Assembly (NCBI RefSeq): GCF_014268935.2
Contig: NZ_JABWRJ020000003.1
Coordinates: 558,001 to 622,000 of the forward strand
DNA: 64,000 bases
Source of the DNA: Pseudomonas peradeniyensis
GTDB lineage: Bacteria; Pseudomonadota; Gammaproteobacteria; Pseudomonadales; Pseudomonadaceae
Direction: 5' to 3'
Positions 1 through 8,045 of the stretch are shown here, in pieces; positions within the stretch are counted from its first letter, which is position 1, and each line of letters starts with the position of its first letter. Below the pieces are notes generated by a model. That model searched no databases and was not told the origin of the DNA. It saw nothing but the letters and a program-made list of their open reading frames with translations. Made by a program: the position numbers and the translations under genes.

Positions 1-1498
1 CGAACTTGTGGGTGGCCCGGCCCAGCGCCTCGGGGTCGCTGACGCCGTACAGGCTGGCGCCGCCACGGAAGACGTCCCGGAAGGCCAGGGCGCACAGGGT
101 GGTGTAGCCGCCGGCGCTGCCGCCACGAATGAAGGCCTGGTCGGGGTCGATCAGGCCCAGGCCGGCAAGATGGGCGACCGCCGCGCAGGCATCTTCCACA
201 TCACTCGCTCCCCAGTTCAGGTGCAGTGCCTGGCGGTAGGCGCGACCATAGCCGCTGCTGCCCCGGTAGTTGAGGTCGGCGACGGCAAAGCCGCGTTGGG
301 TCCAGTACTGGATGCGCGGGTCGAGTACCGGGTAGCAGGCCGAAGTCGGGCCACCGTGAATGAACACCACCAGTGGCGATGGCCCACCTGTGCTTTGCAT
401 GGCAGGGTAGAAGAACCCGTGGGCGAAGCCTTCGCCACTGGCGTAACGAATCGGCTGTGGGAGGCTGATGTCGTCGGCAGGCAGCACCTCGGCGCCACCT
501 GCCAGCACCTGGACTTCGTGGCTGCGCCGGTCGATGGCGATCACGGCCGCTGGGCTGATCGGCGAGGCGGCTACGGCGTAGAGCTGTCCGTCATCCAGCG
601 CCAGGCTACGGAAACGCGTATACGCACTGGCATAACGCTCCACCTCGCCATCGGCGCGGCGCAGCCCCAGTTGCCCGAAACCGTCCTCGAACCAGCTGGC
701 CAGGTAGCTGGCGGGGCCAAGGGCCAGCCAGGTGCTGGCGCCCAGTTGCCAGGGGGCGGCGGCATGGTCGGCGGGCGCGGCGGGCAGGCGTTGCCAGTGG
801 CCGTCGAGTTCGCCCCAGGGCTGCCAGAAGCCGTCGCGGTCGGACAGGCAATACAAGCGGCCTTGCTCATCGAAGCGAGGCTGTTGCAGCGATTCGTCCT
901 GCCCGGCGATGCAGCGTGCCGGGCCCCAGGCGCCAGAAGGTTCGCGTTGCCGACACATCAGGCGGGTGACGGTCCAGGGTTGGGCCGGGCGGTCCCATTC
1001 GATCCAGGCCAGTCGGCAGCCGTCTGGGCTCAGTGTGGGTGAGGCGTAGAAGTCGGCCCCTTCGGCCAGGATTTGCCGATGCTCCGTCGAGAGACTCACC
1101 AGGCGATGCACGACCTGTTCGCCATGCTGCTCTTCGACGGCCAGCACCTGGCCGGCCTGCCACTGCACATCACCATAGCGGCAGTCGTCGGCGTGGGTAA
1201 GCGGGCGTGGTGGGCTGCCATCCAGGGCCTGCAGGTAGACCTGCTGGTCCTTTTCGTTGACGAACACCAGCCCGTCCCCGCCCAGGCAGAAGCTGCCGCC
1301 ACCGTACTCATAGACCCGGCTGCGCACACTGAACCCGTCCGGGGTCAGGCAGCGGGCCTGCTGATCGCGCCAGTGCCAGATCCGGCAGGCGCCATCGGCG
1401 GGGCGGAACTCGTTCCAGAACACACCCTGCGCGCCGACCTTGAGCTCGGCGAAGTCGGTGCCGGCGGCCACCGCCTGGGCGGCGCTGAACTCAGCCAC
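1..1498 (-). CDS. S9-family peptidase (prolyl oligopeptidase type), 3' end beyond left edge
   Basis: Partial gene, about 499 residues visible, running off the left edge. The N-terminal part has the repeated beta-propeller look of S9 peptidases (for example YEYGGGSF, ASPTLSPDG, WIEWDRPA). The C-terminal part is an alpha/beta hydrolase with HGGPTSACYP, the YRGSSGYGR motif and the nucleophile elbow GGSAGG around 115-130. The start is taken as GTG at 1498, inside the last codons of pqqE (stop at 1491), so it is translationally coupled to the PQQ operon. A peptidase of this family follows pqqE in other pseudomonads. A role in trimming the PqqA-derived Glu-Tyr peptide is an inference. The catalytic Asp and His lie outside the window. 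Confidence 0.88.
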   Translation of the reverse strand, partial: MAEFSAAQAVAAGTDFAELKVGAQGVFWNEFRPADGACRIWHWRDQQARCLTPDGFSVRSRVYEYGGGSFCLGGDGLVFVNEKDQQVYLQALDGSPPRPLTHADDCRYGDVQWQAGQVLAVEEQHGEQVVHRLVSLSTEHRQILAEGADFYASPTLSPDGCRLAWIEWDRPAQPWTVTRLMCRQREPSGAWGPARCIAGQDESLQQPRFDEQGRLYCLSDRDGFWQPWGELDGHWQRLPAAPADHAAAPWQLGASTWLALGPASYLASWFEDGFGQLGLRRADGEVERYASAYTRFRSLALDDGQLYAVAASPISPAAVIAIDRRSHEVQVLAGGAEVLPADDISLPQPIRYASGEGFAHGFFYPAMQSTGGPSPLVVFIHGGPTSACYPVLDPRIQYWTQRGFAVADLNYRGSSGYGRAYRQALHLNWGASDVEDACAAVAHLAGLGLIDPDQAFIRGGSAGGYTTLCALAFRDVFRGGASLYGVSDPEALGRATHKF

Positions 1499-2609
1499 GG
1501 GCGATGACATGGGAATTGCGCTCGTTGCGGAAGGTCATCTGTTCGATCTCCAGCGTTGCGTGTTCGGCCTCCTCGCGGGCCTTGAGGATGATGCCATGGT
1601 CCGGCGACTTGCCGCACACCGGGTCCGCCTTGCTGGCGTCGCCGGTGAGCATGAAGGCCTGGCAGCGGCAGCCGCCGAAGTCCTTCTCCTTCTCGTCGCA
1701 CGAGCGGCACGGTTCGGGCATCCAGTCATAGCCGCGGAAGCGGTTGAAACCGAACGAGTCGTACCAGATATGCCGCAGGTCGTGGTCGCGTACATTGGGG
1801 AACTGCACCGGCAATTGGCGCGCGCCATGGCAGGGCAACGCGGTGCCATCCGGGGTGATGGTCAGGAACAGACTGCCCCAGCCGTTCATGCAGGCCTTGG
1901 GGCGCTCTTCGTAGTAGTCCGGGGTGACGAAGATCAGCTTGCACGGCTTGCCTTCGGCCTTGAGCTTGTCGCGGTACTCGTTGGTGATGCGCTCGGCCCG
2001 CTCCAGCTGGGCGCGGGTCGGCAGCAGGCCCAGGCGGTTGAGGTGCGCCCAGCCGTAGAACTGGCAGGTAGCCAGTTCGACGAAGTCGGCCTCCAGGGCC
2101 AGGCACAGCTCGATGATGCGGTCGATCTTGTCGATATTGTGCCGATGGGTGACGAAGTTGAGCACCATCGGGTAGCCATGGGCCTTCACCGCCCGGGCCA
2201 TCTCCAGCTTCTGCGCGAAGGCTTTCTTCGAGCCGGCCAGCAGGTTGTTCACCTGCTCGTCGCTGGCCTGGAAGCTGATCTGGATATGGTCCAGCCCGGC
2301 CTGCTTGAGCGCGGCGATCTTCTGCTCGGTCAGGCCGATGCCGGAGGTGATCAGGTTGGTGTAGTAGCCCAGGCGACGGGCTTCGCCGATCAGCTCGGCG
2401 AGGTCCTGGCGCACCAGCGGCTCGCCGCCGGAGAAGCCGATTTGCGCGGCGCCCATCTCGCGGGCTTCGGCCATCACCTTGAACCACTGCTCGGTGCTCA
2501 GCTCCTTGCCCTGCTCGGCGAAGTCCAGCGGGTTGGAGCAGTACGGGCACTGCAGCGGGCAGCGGTAGGTGAGCTCGGCCAGCAGCCACAGCGGCAGGCC
2601 CACCGGCAC
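1491..2609 (-). CDS. pqqE: PqqE, radical SAM enzyme of PQQ biosynthesis
   Basis: 372 residues from a GTG start at 2609 directly behind the pqqD stop. A longer open frame exists upstream but lies inside pqqD. The radical-SAM CxxxCxxC cluster is at Cys17, Cys21 and Cys24 (TYRCPLQCPYC), followed by the GGEPL motif. The C-terminal SPASM region carries further cluster cysteines (CRSCDEKEKDFGGCRCQAF). PqqE forms the carbon-carbon bond between the Glu and Tyr side chains of PqqA while PqqD presents the peptide. Length and motifs fit the family. The end overlaps the start of the S9 peptidase. Confidence 0.97.
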   Translation of the reverse strand: MPVGLPLWLLAELTYRCPLQCPYCSNPLDFAEQGKELSTEQWFKVMAEAREMGAAQIGFSGGEPLVRQDLAELIGEARRLGYYTNLITSGIGLTEQKIAALKQAGLDHIQISFQASDEQVNNLLAGSKKAFAQKLEMARAVKAHGYPMVLNFVTHRHNIDKIDRIIELCLALEADFVELATCQFYGWAHLNRLGLLPTRAQLERAERITNEYRDKLKAEGKPCKLIFVTPDYYEERPKACMNGWGSLFLTITPDGTALPCHGARQLPVQFPNVRDHDLRHIWYDSFGFNRFRGYDWMPEPCRSCDEKEKDFGGCRCQAFMLTGDASKADPVCGKSPDHGIILKAREEAEHATLEIEQMTFRNERNSHVIARG

Positions 2610-2610
2610 C

Positions 2611-2886
2611 TCAGGCGAAGGTGATCCAGTGTTCGGCACGGGCCACCTCCATGAATTGCTCGATGTCGTCGGCGACTTCGGGCACACCGGGGAATTGCCG
2701 CTCGAGTTCGGCGATGATCGCCGCGACATCGCGCTGGCCATCGATGAGCCCGCCGATCAGCCCGGCGCTGTCGTTGAGCTTGATCATCCCCTCGGGGTAG
2801 AGCAGCACATGGCCCTTCTGCGCCGGCTCGTACTGGAAACGGTAGCCGGGGCGCCAGGCGGGCACCTGTTGACGGTCGAAACTCAT
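2611..2886 (-). CDS. pqqD: PqqD, PqqA-binding chaperone
   Basis: 91 residues, the usual size for a stand-alone PqqD. It begins MSFDRQQVPAWRPGYRF and contains the family pattern of an acidic, hydrophobic winged-helix protein (YPEGMIKLNDSAGLIGGLIDG). PqqD binds the PqqA precursor and delivers it to PqqE. The ATG overlaps the pqqC stop by 4 bases, and pqqE starts right after its stop, consistent with coupled translation of partners that work as a complex. Confidence 0.96.
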   Translation of the reverse strand: MSFDRQQVPAWRPGYRFQYEPAQKGHVLLYPEGMIKLNDSAGLIGGLIDGQRDVAAIIAELERQFPGVPEVADDIEQFMEVARAEHWITFA

Positions 2887-3638
2887 AGGGCGATCCCCTT
2901 GTGCCAGACCCGCTCACTTGTGACGCTGTGATACGGCGGGCGGTTCAGTTCATAGGCCATGCTCATGGCGTCGAGCATGCTCCACAGGATATCCAGCTTG
3001 AACTGCAGGATCTCCAGCATGCGTTCCTGCCCCTCGCGGGTGGTGTAGTGCTGCAGGGTGATCGCCAGGCCGTGCTCCACATCGCGCCGGGCCTGGCCCA
3101 GGCGGGTGCGGAAGTATTCGTAGCCGGCCGGGTCGATCCACGGATAGTGCTGCGGCCAGCTGTCCAGGCGTGACTGGTGGATCTGCGGGGCGAACAGTTC
3201 GGTCAGCGAGCTGCTGGCGGCTTCCTGCCAGCTGGCGCGGCGGGCGAAGTTGACGTAGGCGTCGACCGCGAAGCGCACGCCGGGCAGCACCAGCTCCTGG
3301 CTGCGCAGCTGGTCGGGGTCCAGGCCCACGGCCTGGCCGAGGCGCAGCCAGGCCTCGATGCCGCCGTCCTCGCCGGGCGCGCCATCGTGGTCGAGCAGGC
3401 GCTGGATCCACTCGCGACGCACTTCGCGGTCGGGGCAGTTGGCCAGGATCGCCGCATCCTTCATCGGGATGTTGACCTGGTAGTAGAAGCGGTTGGCCAC
3501 CCAGCCCTGGATCTGCTCGCGGCTGGCGCGGCCTTCATACATCGCCACATGGTAGGGGTGATGGATGTGGTAGTAGGCGCCCTTGGCGCGCAGGGCCTGC
3601 TCGAACTCGGCAGGGGACATCGGCATTGCGTCGCTCAA
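2883..3638 (-). CDS. pqqC: PqqC, pyrroloquinoline-quinone synthase
   Basis: 251 residues, full length. PqqC catalyses the last step, ring closure and eight-electron oxidation of AHQQ to PQQ, without a metal or cofactor. The sequence shows the all-helical PqqC/TenA-like fold with family stretches such as YHIHHPYH near the N-terminus and WVANRFYYQVNIPMKDAAI. It lies 9 bases downstream of pqqB and overlaps pqqD by 4 bases. Confidence 0.97.
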   Translation of the reverse strand: MSDAMPMSPAEFEQALRAKGAYYHIHHPYHVAMYEGRASREQIQGWVANRFYYQVNIPMKDAAILANCPDREVRREWIQRLLDHDGAPGEDGGIEAWLRLGQAVGLDPDQLRSQELVLPGVRFAVDAYVNFARRASWQEAASSSLTELFAPQIHQSRLDSWPQHYPWIDPAGYEYFRTRLGQARRDVEHGLAITLQHYTTREGQERMLEILQFKLDILWSMLDAMSMAYELNRPPYHSVTSERVWHKGIAL

Positions 3639-3647
3639 AGGGCCTCC

Positions 3648-4559
3648 TTACAACTCGATGCTCATGCCATCGAAGGCGACTTCCACGCCCCGGCGCTGCA
3701 CTTCGGCGCGTTCCGGCGAGTCTTCGTCGAGGATCGGGTTGGTGTTGTTGATGTGGATAAGCACCTTGCGCTGGCGCGGGAAGCCATCCAGCACCTCGAG
3801 CATGCCGCCTGCGCCGTTCTGCGCCAGGTGGCCCATCTCGCGGCCGGTGCGGGTGCCGACGCCGCGGCGCTGCATCTCATCATCCTCCCACAGGGTGCCG
3901 TCGACCAGCAGGCAGTCGGCGCCGTGCATCATCTCCAGCAGCTTGGCGTCGACCTGGCCCAGGCCCGGCGCGTAGAACAGCTTGCCGCCGGTGCGGGTGT
4001 CCTCCACCAGCAGCCCGAGGTTGTCGCCCGGGTGCGGGTCGAAACGGTGCGGGGAATAGGGCGGCGCGGCGCTGCGCAGGGGGAAGGGGGTGAAGCGCAG
4101 GTTCGGGCAGGCGTCGATGACGAAGCTGCCTTCGAGCTCGATGCGGTTCCACACCAGGCCGCCGTTCCAGTGGCTGAGCATGTTGAACAGCGGAAAACCG
4201 GTGGTCAGGTCCTGGTGGACCATGTCGGTGCACCACACCTGGTGCGGGCAGCCCTCGCGCAGGCTGAGCAGGCCGGTGGTGTGGTCGATCTGGCTGTCGA
4301 GCAGGACGATGGCGTCGATACCGGTGTCGCGCAGGGCGCGGGCCGGCTGCATCGGCGCGAACGCCTGGAGCTGGGCGCGGATGTCCGGCGAGGCATTGCA
4401 CAGGATCCAGTGCTCGCCGTCGTCGGACAGGGCGATGGACGACTGGGTGCGCGCCGTGGCGCGCAGGGTACCGTCACGGTAGCCCTTGCAGTTGGCGCAG
4501 TTGCAGTTCCACTGGGGGAACCCGCCACCGGCGGCGGAACCGAGGATCTGGATGTACAT
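3648..4559 (-). CDS. pqqB: PqqB, metallo-beta-lactamase-fold PQQ biosynthesis protein
   Basis: 303 residues. The N-terminus MYIQILGSAAGGGFPQWNC and the CxCxxC group (NCNCANCKGYRDG) are typical of PqqB, a metallo-beta-lactamase-fold protein reported to hydroxylate the Tyr ring of the Glu-Tyr intermediate. The C-terminal half contains HINNTNPILDE, matching the family. It is separated from pqqA by a hairpin at 4599-4620 that probably lowers its expression relative to pqqA. Confidence 0.96.
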   Translation of the reverse strand: MYIQILGSAAGGGFPQWNCNCANCKGYRDGTLRATARTQSSIALSDDGEHWILCNASPDIRAQLQAFAPMQPARALRDTGIDAIVLLDSQIDHTTGLLSLREGCPHQVWCTDMVHQDLTTGFPLFNMLSHWNGGLVWNRIELEGSFVIDACPNLRFTPFPLRSAAPPYSPHRFDPHPGDNLGLLVEDTRTGGKLFYAPGLGQVDAKLLEMMHGADCLLVDGTLWEDDEMQRRGVGTRTGREMGHLAQNGAGGMLEVLDGFPRQRKVLIHINNTNPILDEDSPERAEVQRRGVEVAFDGMSIEL

Positions 4560-4598
4560 GGGTACTCTCTAGTCGAAAGCCGTATCCGAAAAACGCAA

Positions 4599-4620
4599 AC
4601 GCCCCGGCGGGCCGGGGCGT
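4599..4620 (-). terminator. Hairpin between pqqA and pqqB (partial terminator/attenuator)
   Basis: A 9-bp perfect G+C-rich stem (4599-4607 with 4612-4620) is followed, in minus-strand direction, by a T-rich run. It sits just after the pqqA stop. Since pqqB-E must still be made, it most likely acts as a leaky terminator or processing site that makes pqqA mRNA more abundant than the rest. That function is inferred. Confidence 0.75.
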
Positions 4621-4636
4621 CGAGCCGCGCAGCCGC

Positions 4637-4708
4637 TTAACGGTTGGCGAAGTACATGGTCACTTCGAAGCCGATACGCAGGTCAGTGTATGCAGGTTTG
4701 GTCCACAT
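4637..4708 (-). CDS. pqqA: PqqA, precursor peptide of PQQ
   Basis: A 23-residue peptide too short for ordinary gene callers. It begins [15 protein letters not shown] and ends VTMYFANR. It contains the invariant Glu15-Val-Thr-Met-Tyr19 core whose Glu and Tyr side chains become PQQ. A clear ribosome site (GGAGC-like) lies just upstream. The position between pqqF and pqqB matches other fluorescent pseudomonads. Confidence 0.97.
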
Positions 4709-4878
4709 GGGCTTGCTCCTTCCGGATGGGGTTTGGGGTGGTCGGCTCACTATTGGGTACTCCCCGGAGGGAGAGGTTCCATTGGCCGAGATTGCGCTAT
4801 CTTACAAGAAAAATTTGTACCGAAAGGTTAATTCTTCGAAAAGCGCCATTGCATTTGCGGTAACAATCCCGCCTTTTT
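4709..4878. promoter_or_regulatory. pqqF-pqqA intergenic region, probable pqqA promoter
   Basis: 170 bases, markedly more A+T-rich than the genes around it (4795-4880). No long ORF fits here. It is the only space for a separate pqqA promoter. I could not assign -35 and -10 boxes with confidence. Confidence 0.4.
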
Positions 4879-7194
4879 TCATTGCCATTCGGTGCCCGGG
4901 GCAGTGGCATTGGCCAGGCACAACCAACCGTGCCTTGCATCGAGCAACTGCTGGAGCAAAGCATCCAACTGGCCTTGTTCGACAGTGAGGATAGACCCTC
5001 GCATACGCGACAGGCCGGCATTGTGTGTCGCGATATGTGCCTGCCAGGCCCATTGCGTGACATCGGCGTTGGTCATCGCTGTCTCGTCGAACTGATCGGC
5101 CAGCTGCGCTCGCGCCGCTGGGGCCAGCGTGACGCCCGGGCGCAGCAGGTCCAGCAGATGGTCCAGGATCTGTGCGTGGCTGGCGTGCGGCGATTGCACG
5201 CCGAACAGCAGCCCGCCGTAGCCTTCGATCTGACGAAAGGCGCTGAATACTGCGTAACCCAGCTGCAGCTCGACGCGCAGGCGCTGGTAGAACGGGCCTT
5301 GCAACACCTGGGCGAGCAGTCGACCGGCGGCCTGCAGATCAGCCGGCAGCGGACAGAACAGCAACAGCGCAGGCTCGCTGCCCGAAGTCGGGACCTGCCG
5401 CCAGTGGCGTCCGAGGATCGGGCGCGCTGGCGAGGGGGCGATCGGTTGTCCCATGAGGCCTTGCAGTGCCGTGCCCAGGGCGCCCTGTTGGGCGGGGGTG
5501 AACCCCTGCGCCAATCCCTGCCAGCGCGCCTGCTGCCAGAGTGCGTCGAGCTGCGACTGGTCCAGGGTGCAGGCCGGCAGCGGTTGCTCTTCACCCTTCA
5601 GTAAGGCGTCCGGCAGTGCCTTCAGCAGCGCACGGATCGGTATCAGCGGCGCTTCGGCTGCCGCTGGCGAGTACCAATGCTCCCGGGCTGGCGCGCGCAG
5701 CAAGGTCAGGGCCTCGTGCGTGGCATTGATCACGGCCAGTGGATGCCCCGCGAGGCGCAACTGCCAGTAATCGCCAATGGCCTCGAAGCCCAGTCGCAAC
5801 GCTGCCTGATCGGCACGCTCGCGCAGGGGTTGCAGACTGTGTTGCAGAACGACTTGCATGCGCTGACGCAGCGGCGAAGGAATGTGCCAACGCAGGTCGA
5901 AGCTCGCAAACTGGCGAGAGGGCGGCAGGCAGTCACCGAGACCAAGTCCAGCTGGCAACGGCGTGTTGATCATGGGAAGTTCGGTTGCCAGCAGCGCTTC
6001 ATCGGGGGGCAATTGCCAGTCGCCGGCATCCGAGGAAGGCAAGTCCCACAGCAGTGCAGCGAAGGTTTCCAGACCTTGTCTCCCGAGCCCTGCGAAAGGT
6101 CGGTCGGCACTGTCGCGCTGGGCCAGTTCCAGTGCGCTGGCGGCTTGTTCATGGCGTTGCTGCAGGCGGGTGAAGCGGTCGTTCAGCAGCTTGTGGTCCT
6201 GTTGCCGCAGAAAACCCAGCCAGCCGTGCAGCAACTCCCGGGTCTTGTCCAGGCAGGCCTGGTCTGACAGCTGCAGCTGGACATGCCAGAGCAACTGCCC
6301 GGCATGGGCGTGGAGTTGTTGCGCCTTGCAGCCCTGCAGCCAGCCGCGCTGGCGCAAGGCATCCAGCCAACCGCCGGGCCGGCTGTCGGTGAGCTGGTCC
6401 AGCAGCAGTTCGAGCGCTTGCTCCGCGCCGTCCGGCAGTCCGTCATGGGCGAACAGCAGGTCGTGGCGGTTGCCCCAGGCGTCTGGTTGGTGCAATGGCG
6501 CGCCGAGCAAGGCGGGTGGCTGTACCCGGGCGACGCGTGCGCCGTTTGCGAACAGACCACCGAACTGCCTGCCCAGGTGCGCCAGTTCATCCAGCGACTG
6601 CGGGCCAGCCAGGCTCAGGGTGAGTTGTCCGCCTTGGTAGAAGTCATGGTGGAACTGCCTCAGCCCTTGCTGGAAAGCCTGGCTTTCCAGCGGCAGGCTG
6701 TGCCGGTTGCCGGCGTGAAAGCCGCTCAGCGGATGGCGTGCCGACACCGACTGCAACAGGGCGAACTGGCGCTGGGCCTCGGGGTTGCGTGACCAGGCGA
6801 TGAACTCGGCATGGATCACCTCACGCTCGCGGCGCTGGCGTTCGATGGCGAAGTCCGGCTCGGCGAGCATCTGGCACAGACGCTCCAGCCCACTGGCCAG
6901 CGCCGCGGGGGGCACTTCGAAGAAGAAGTCGGTGGTGCGTTCGCGGGTGCTGGCGTTGACCTGGCCGCCCAGGCCCTGGACGTAGCGCATCAGGCCGTCG
7001 TCCAGCGGAAAACGCCTGTTGCCGAGGAAGAACAGGTGTTCGAGAAAATGCGCCAGGCCCGGCCAGCGCGCGGGTGCGTCGTGGCTGCCGGCATGCACCC
7101 GCAACGCCGCCGCCGCACGCTTGAGGCGTGGGGCGTGGCGCAGGGTCAGGTGCAGGCCGTTGGCGAGGGTGAGGTGGCGAATGGCGTCGGACAT
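4879..7194 (-). CDS. pqqF: PqqF, M16-family zinc protease of PQQ biosynthesis
   Basis: 771 residues, two-domain M16 peptidase. The inverted zinc motif HFLEH is at residues 49-53, preceded by the LRVHAGSHDAP strand and followed by VNASTRERTTDFFFEV, as in pitrilysin-type enzymes. PqqF is thought to cut the crosslinked PqqA peptide. The C-terminal half is divergent and lacks a second HxxEH, as expected for an inactive partner domain. It lies directly upstream of pqqA and 52 bases after davA. Whether it is transcribed with davA is not clear from sequence. Confidence 0.94.
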   Translation of the reverse strand: MSDAIRHLTLANGLHLTLRHAPRLKRAAAALRVHAGSHDAPARWPGLAHFLEHLFFLGNRRFPLDDGLMRYVQGLGGQVNASTRERTTDFFFEVPPAALASGLERLCQMLAEPDFAIERQRREREVIHAEFIAWSRNPEAQRQFALLQSVSARHPLSGFHAGNRHSLPLESQAFQQGLRQFHHDFYQGGQLTLSLAGPQSLDELAHLGRQFGGLFANGARVARVQPPALLGAPLHQPDAWGNRHDLLFAHDGLPDGAEQALELLLDQLTDSRPGGWLDALRQRGWLQGCKAQQLHAHAGQLLWHVQLQLSDQACLDKTRELLHGWLGFLRQQDHKLLNDRFTRLQQRHEQAASALELAQRDSADRPFAGLGRQGLETFAALLWDLPSSDAGDWQLPPDEALLATELPMINTPLPAGLGLGDCLPPSRQFASFDLRWHIPSPLRQRMQVVLQHSLQPLRERADQAALRLGFEAIGDYWQLRLAGHPLAVINATHEALTLLRAPAREHWYSPAAAEAPLIPIRALLKALPDALLKGEEQPLPACTLDQSQLDALWQQARWQGLAQGFTPAQQGALGTALQGLMGQPIAPSPARPILGRHWRQVPTSGSEPALLLFCPLPADLQAAGRLLAQVLQGPFYQRLRVELQLGYAVFSAFRQIEGYGGLLFGVQSPHASHAQILDHLLDLLRPGVTLAPAARAQLADQFDETAMTNADVTQWAWQAHIATHNAGLSRMRGSILTVEQGQLDALLQQLLDARHGWLCLANATAPGTEWQ

Positions 7195-7246
7195 GACGCC
7201 ATGCTAGCGCGCAATGCCGAGGTTGTCTGGTCTGGTCTTTTCGCTG

Positions 7247-8029
7247 TTAATGCAGATCCCGACGCAGGTCCGCCAGGTAAGGAAACGCCTCCCGCCCTTT
7301 CAGTACCCGCTCGCGTTGCAGGTCCGCCAGCAACAGCCTCTCTTCGTCCCCGGCCATCACCAGCACATCGCCATCCGGCCCGACGATGCTGCTCTGCCCG
7401 CAATACCGGATCTCGCCCTCGCTGCCGCAGTAGTTGGCGTACACCAGGTAACACTGGTTCTCCTGCGCCCGCGAGCGCACGGTCACCTGGCAGACGAAAT
7501 CGTACGGCGCCATGTTCGCTGTCGGCACCAGGATCAGCTCGGCACCGTTCAGCGCCAGGCGCCGGGCGTTCTCCGGGAATTCGATGTCGTAGCAGATCAG
7601 CAGCCCGACCTTCCAGCCGTCCAGCTCGACCACCGGGAAGTGATCGGCGCCCGGGCTGAACATCGAGCGATCCAGCTCGCCGAACAGGTGGGTCTTGCGG
7701 TAGTTGCACAGGCTGCGGCCATGGGCATCGATCAGTTGCACGCTGTTGTGGATCGACCCGTCCTCGGCCCGTTCCGGATAGCCGTAGACGATGGCGATCC
7801 GGTGCGCCTGGGCGATCTCGACGACACTCATGGCCGAGGGGCCGTCCTCGGCCTCGGCCAGGCGTTCCACCTGGTCCAGGCCGATGTTGTAGCCGCTGAG
7901 GAACATCTCCGGGCACACCAGCAACTGCGCGCCTTGGGCGGCTGCCTGCTGGGCCTGGTGCTGCAGGCGCTCGAGATTGCCGGGCACGTCCAACGGCTTG
8001 GGCGTGCCCTGGAACAGGGCGATGCGCAT
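7247..8029 (-). CDS. davA: DavA, 5-aminopentanamidase (nitrilase family)
   Basis: 260 residues from the ATG at 8029 (MRIALFQGTPKP). An upstream in-frame extension into davB is not credible. The nitrilase-superfamily triad is visible as Glu41 (PEMFLSGY), Lys112 (YRKTHLFGE) and Cys146 (LICYDIEFPE). In the P. putida lysine pathway DavA hydrolyses 5-aminovaleramide to 5-aminovalerate and ammonia. It starts 16 bases after the davB stop, and the pairing with davB is what makes the specific assignment strong. Confidence 0.94.
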   Translation of the reverse strand: MRIALFQGTPKPLDVPGNLERLQHQAQQAAAQGAQLLVCPEMFLSGYNIGLDQVERLAEAEDGPSAMSVVEIAQAHRIAIVYGYPERAEDGSIHNSVQLIDAHGRSLCNYRKTHLFGELDRSMFSPGADHFPVVELDGWKVGLLICYDIEFPENARRLALNGAELILVPTANMAPYDFVCQVTVRSRAQENQCYLVYANYCGSEGEIRYCGQSSIVGPDGDVLVMAGDEERLLLADLQRERVLKGREAFPYLADLRRDLH

Positions 8030-8045
8030 GACGCTACTCCTACGC

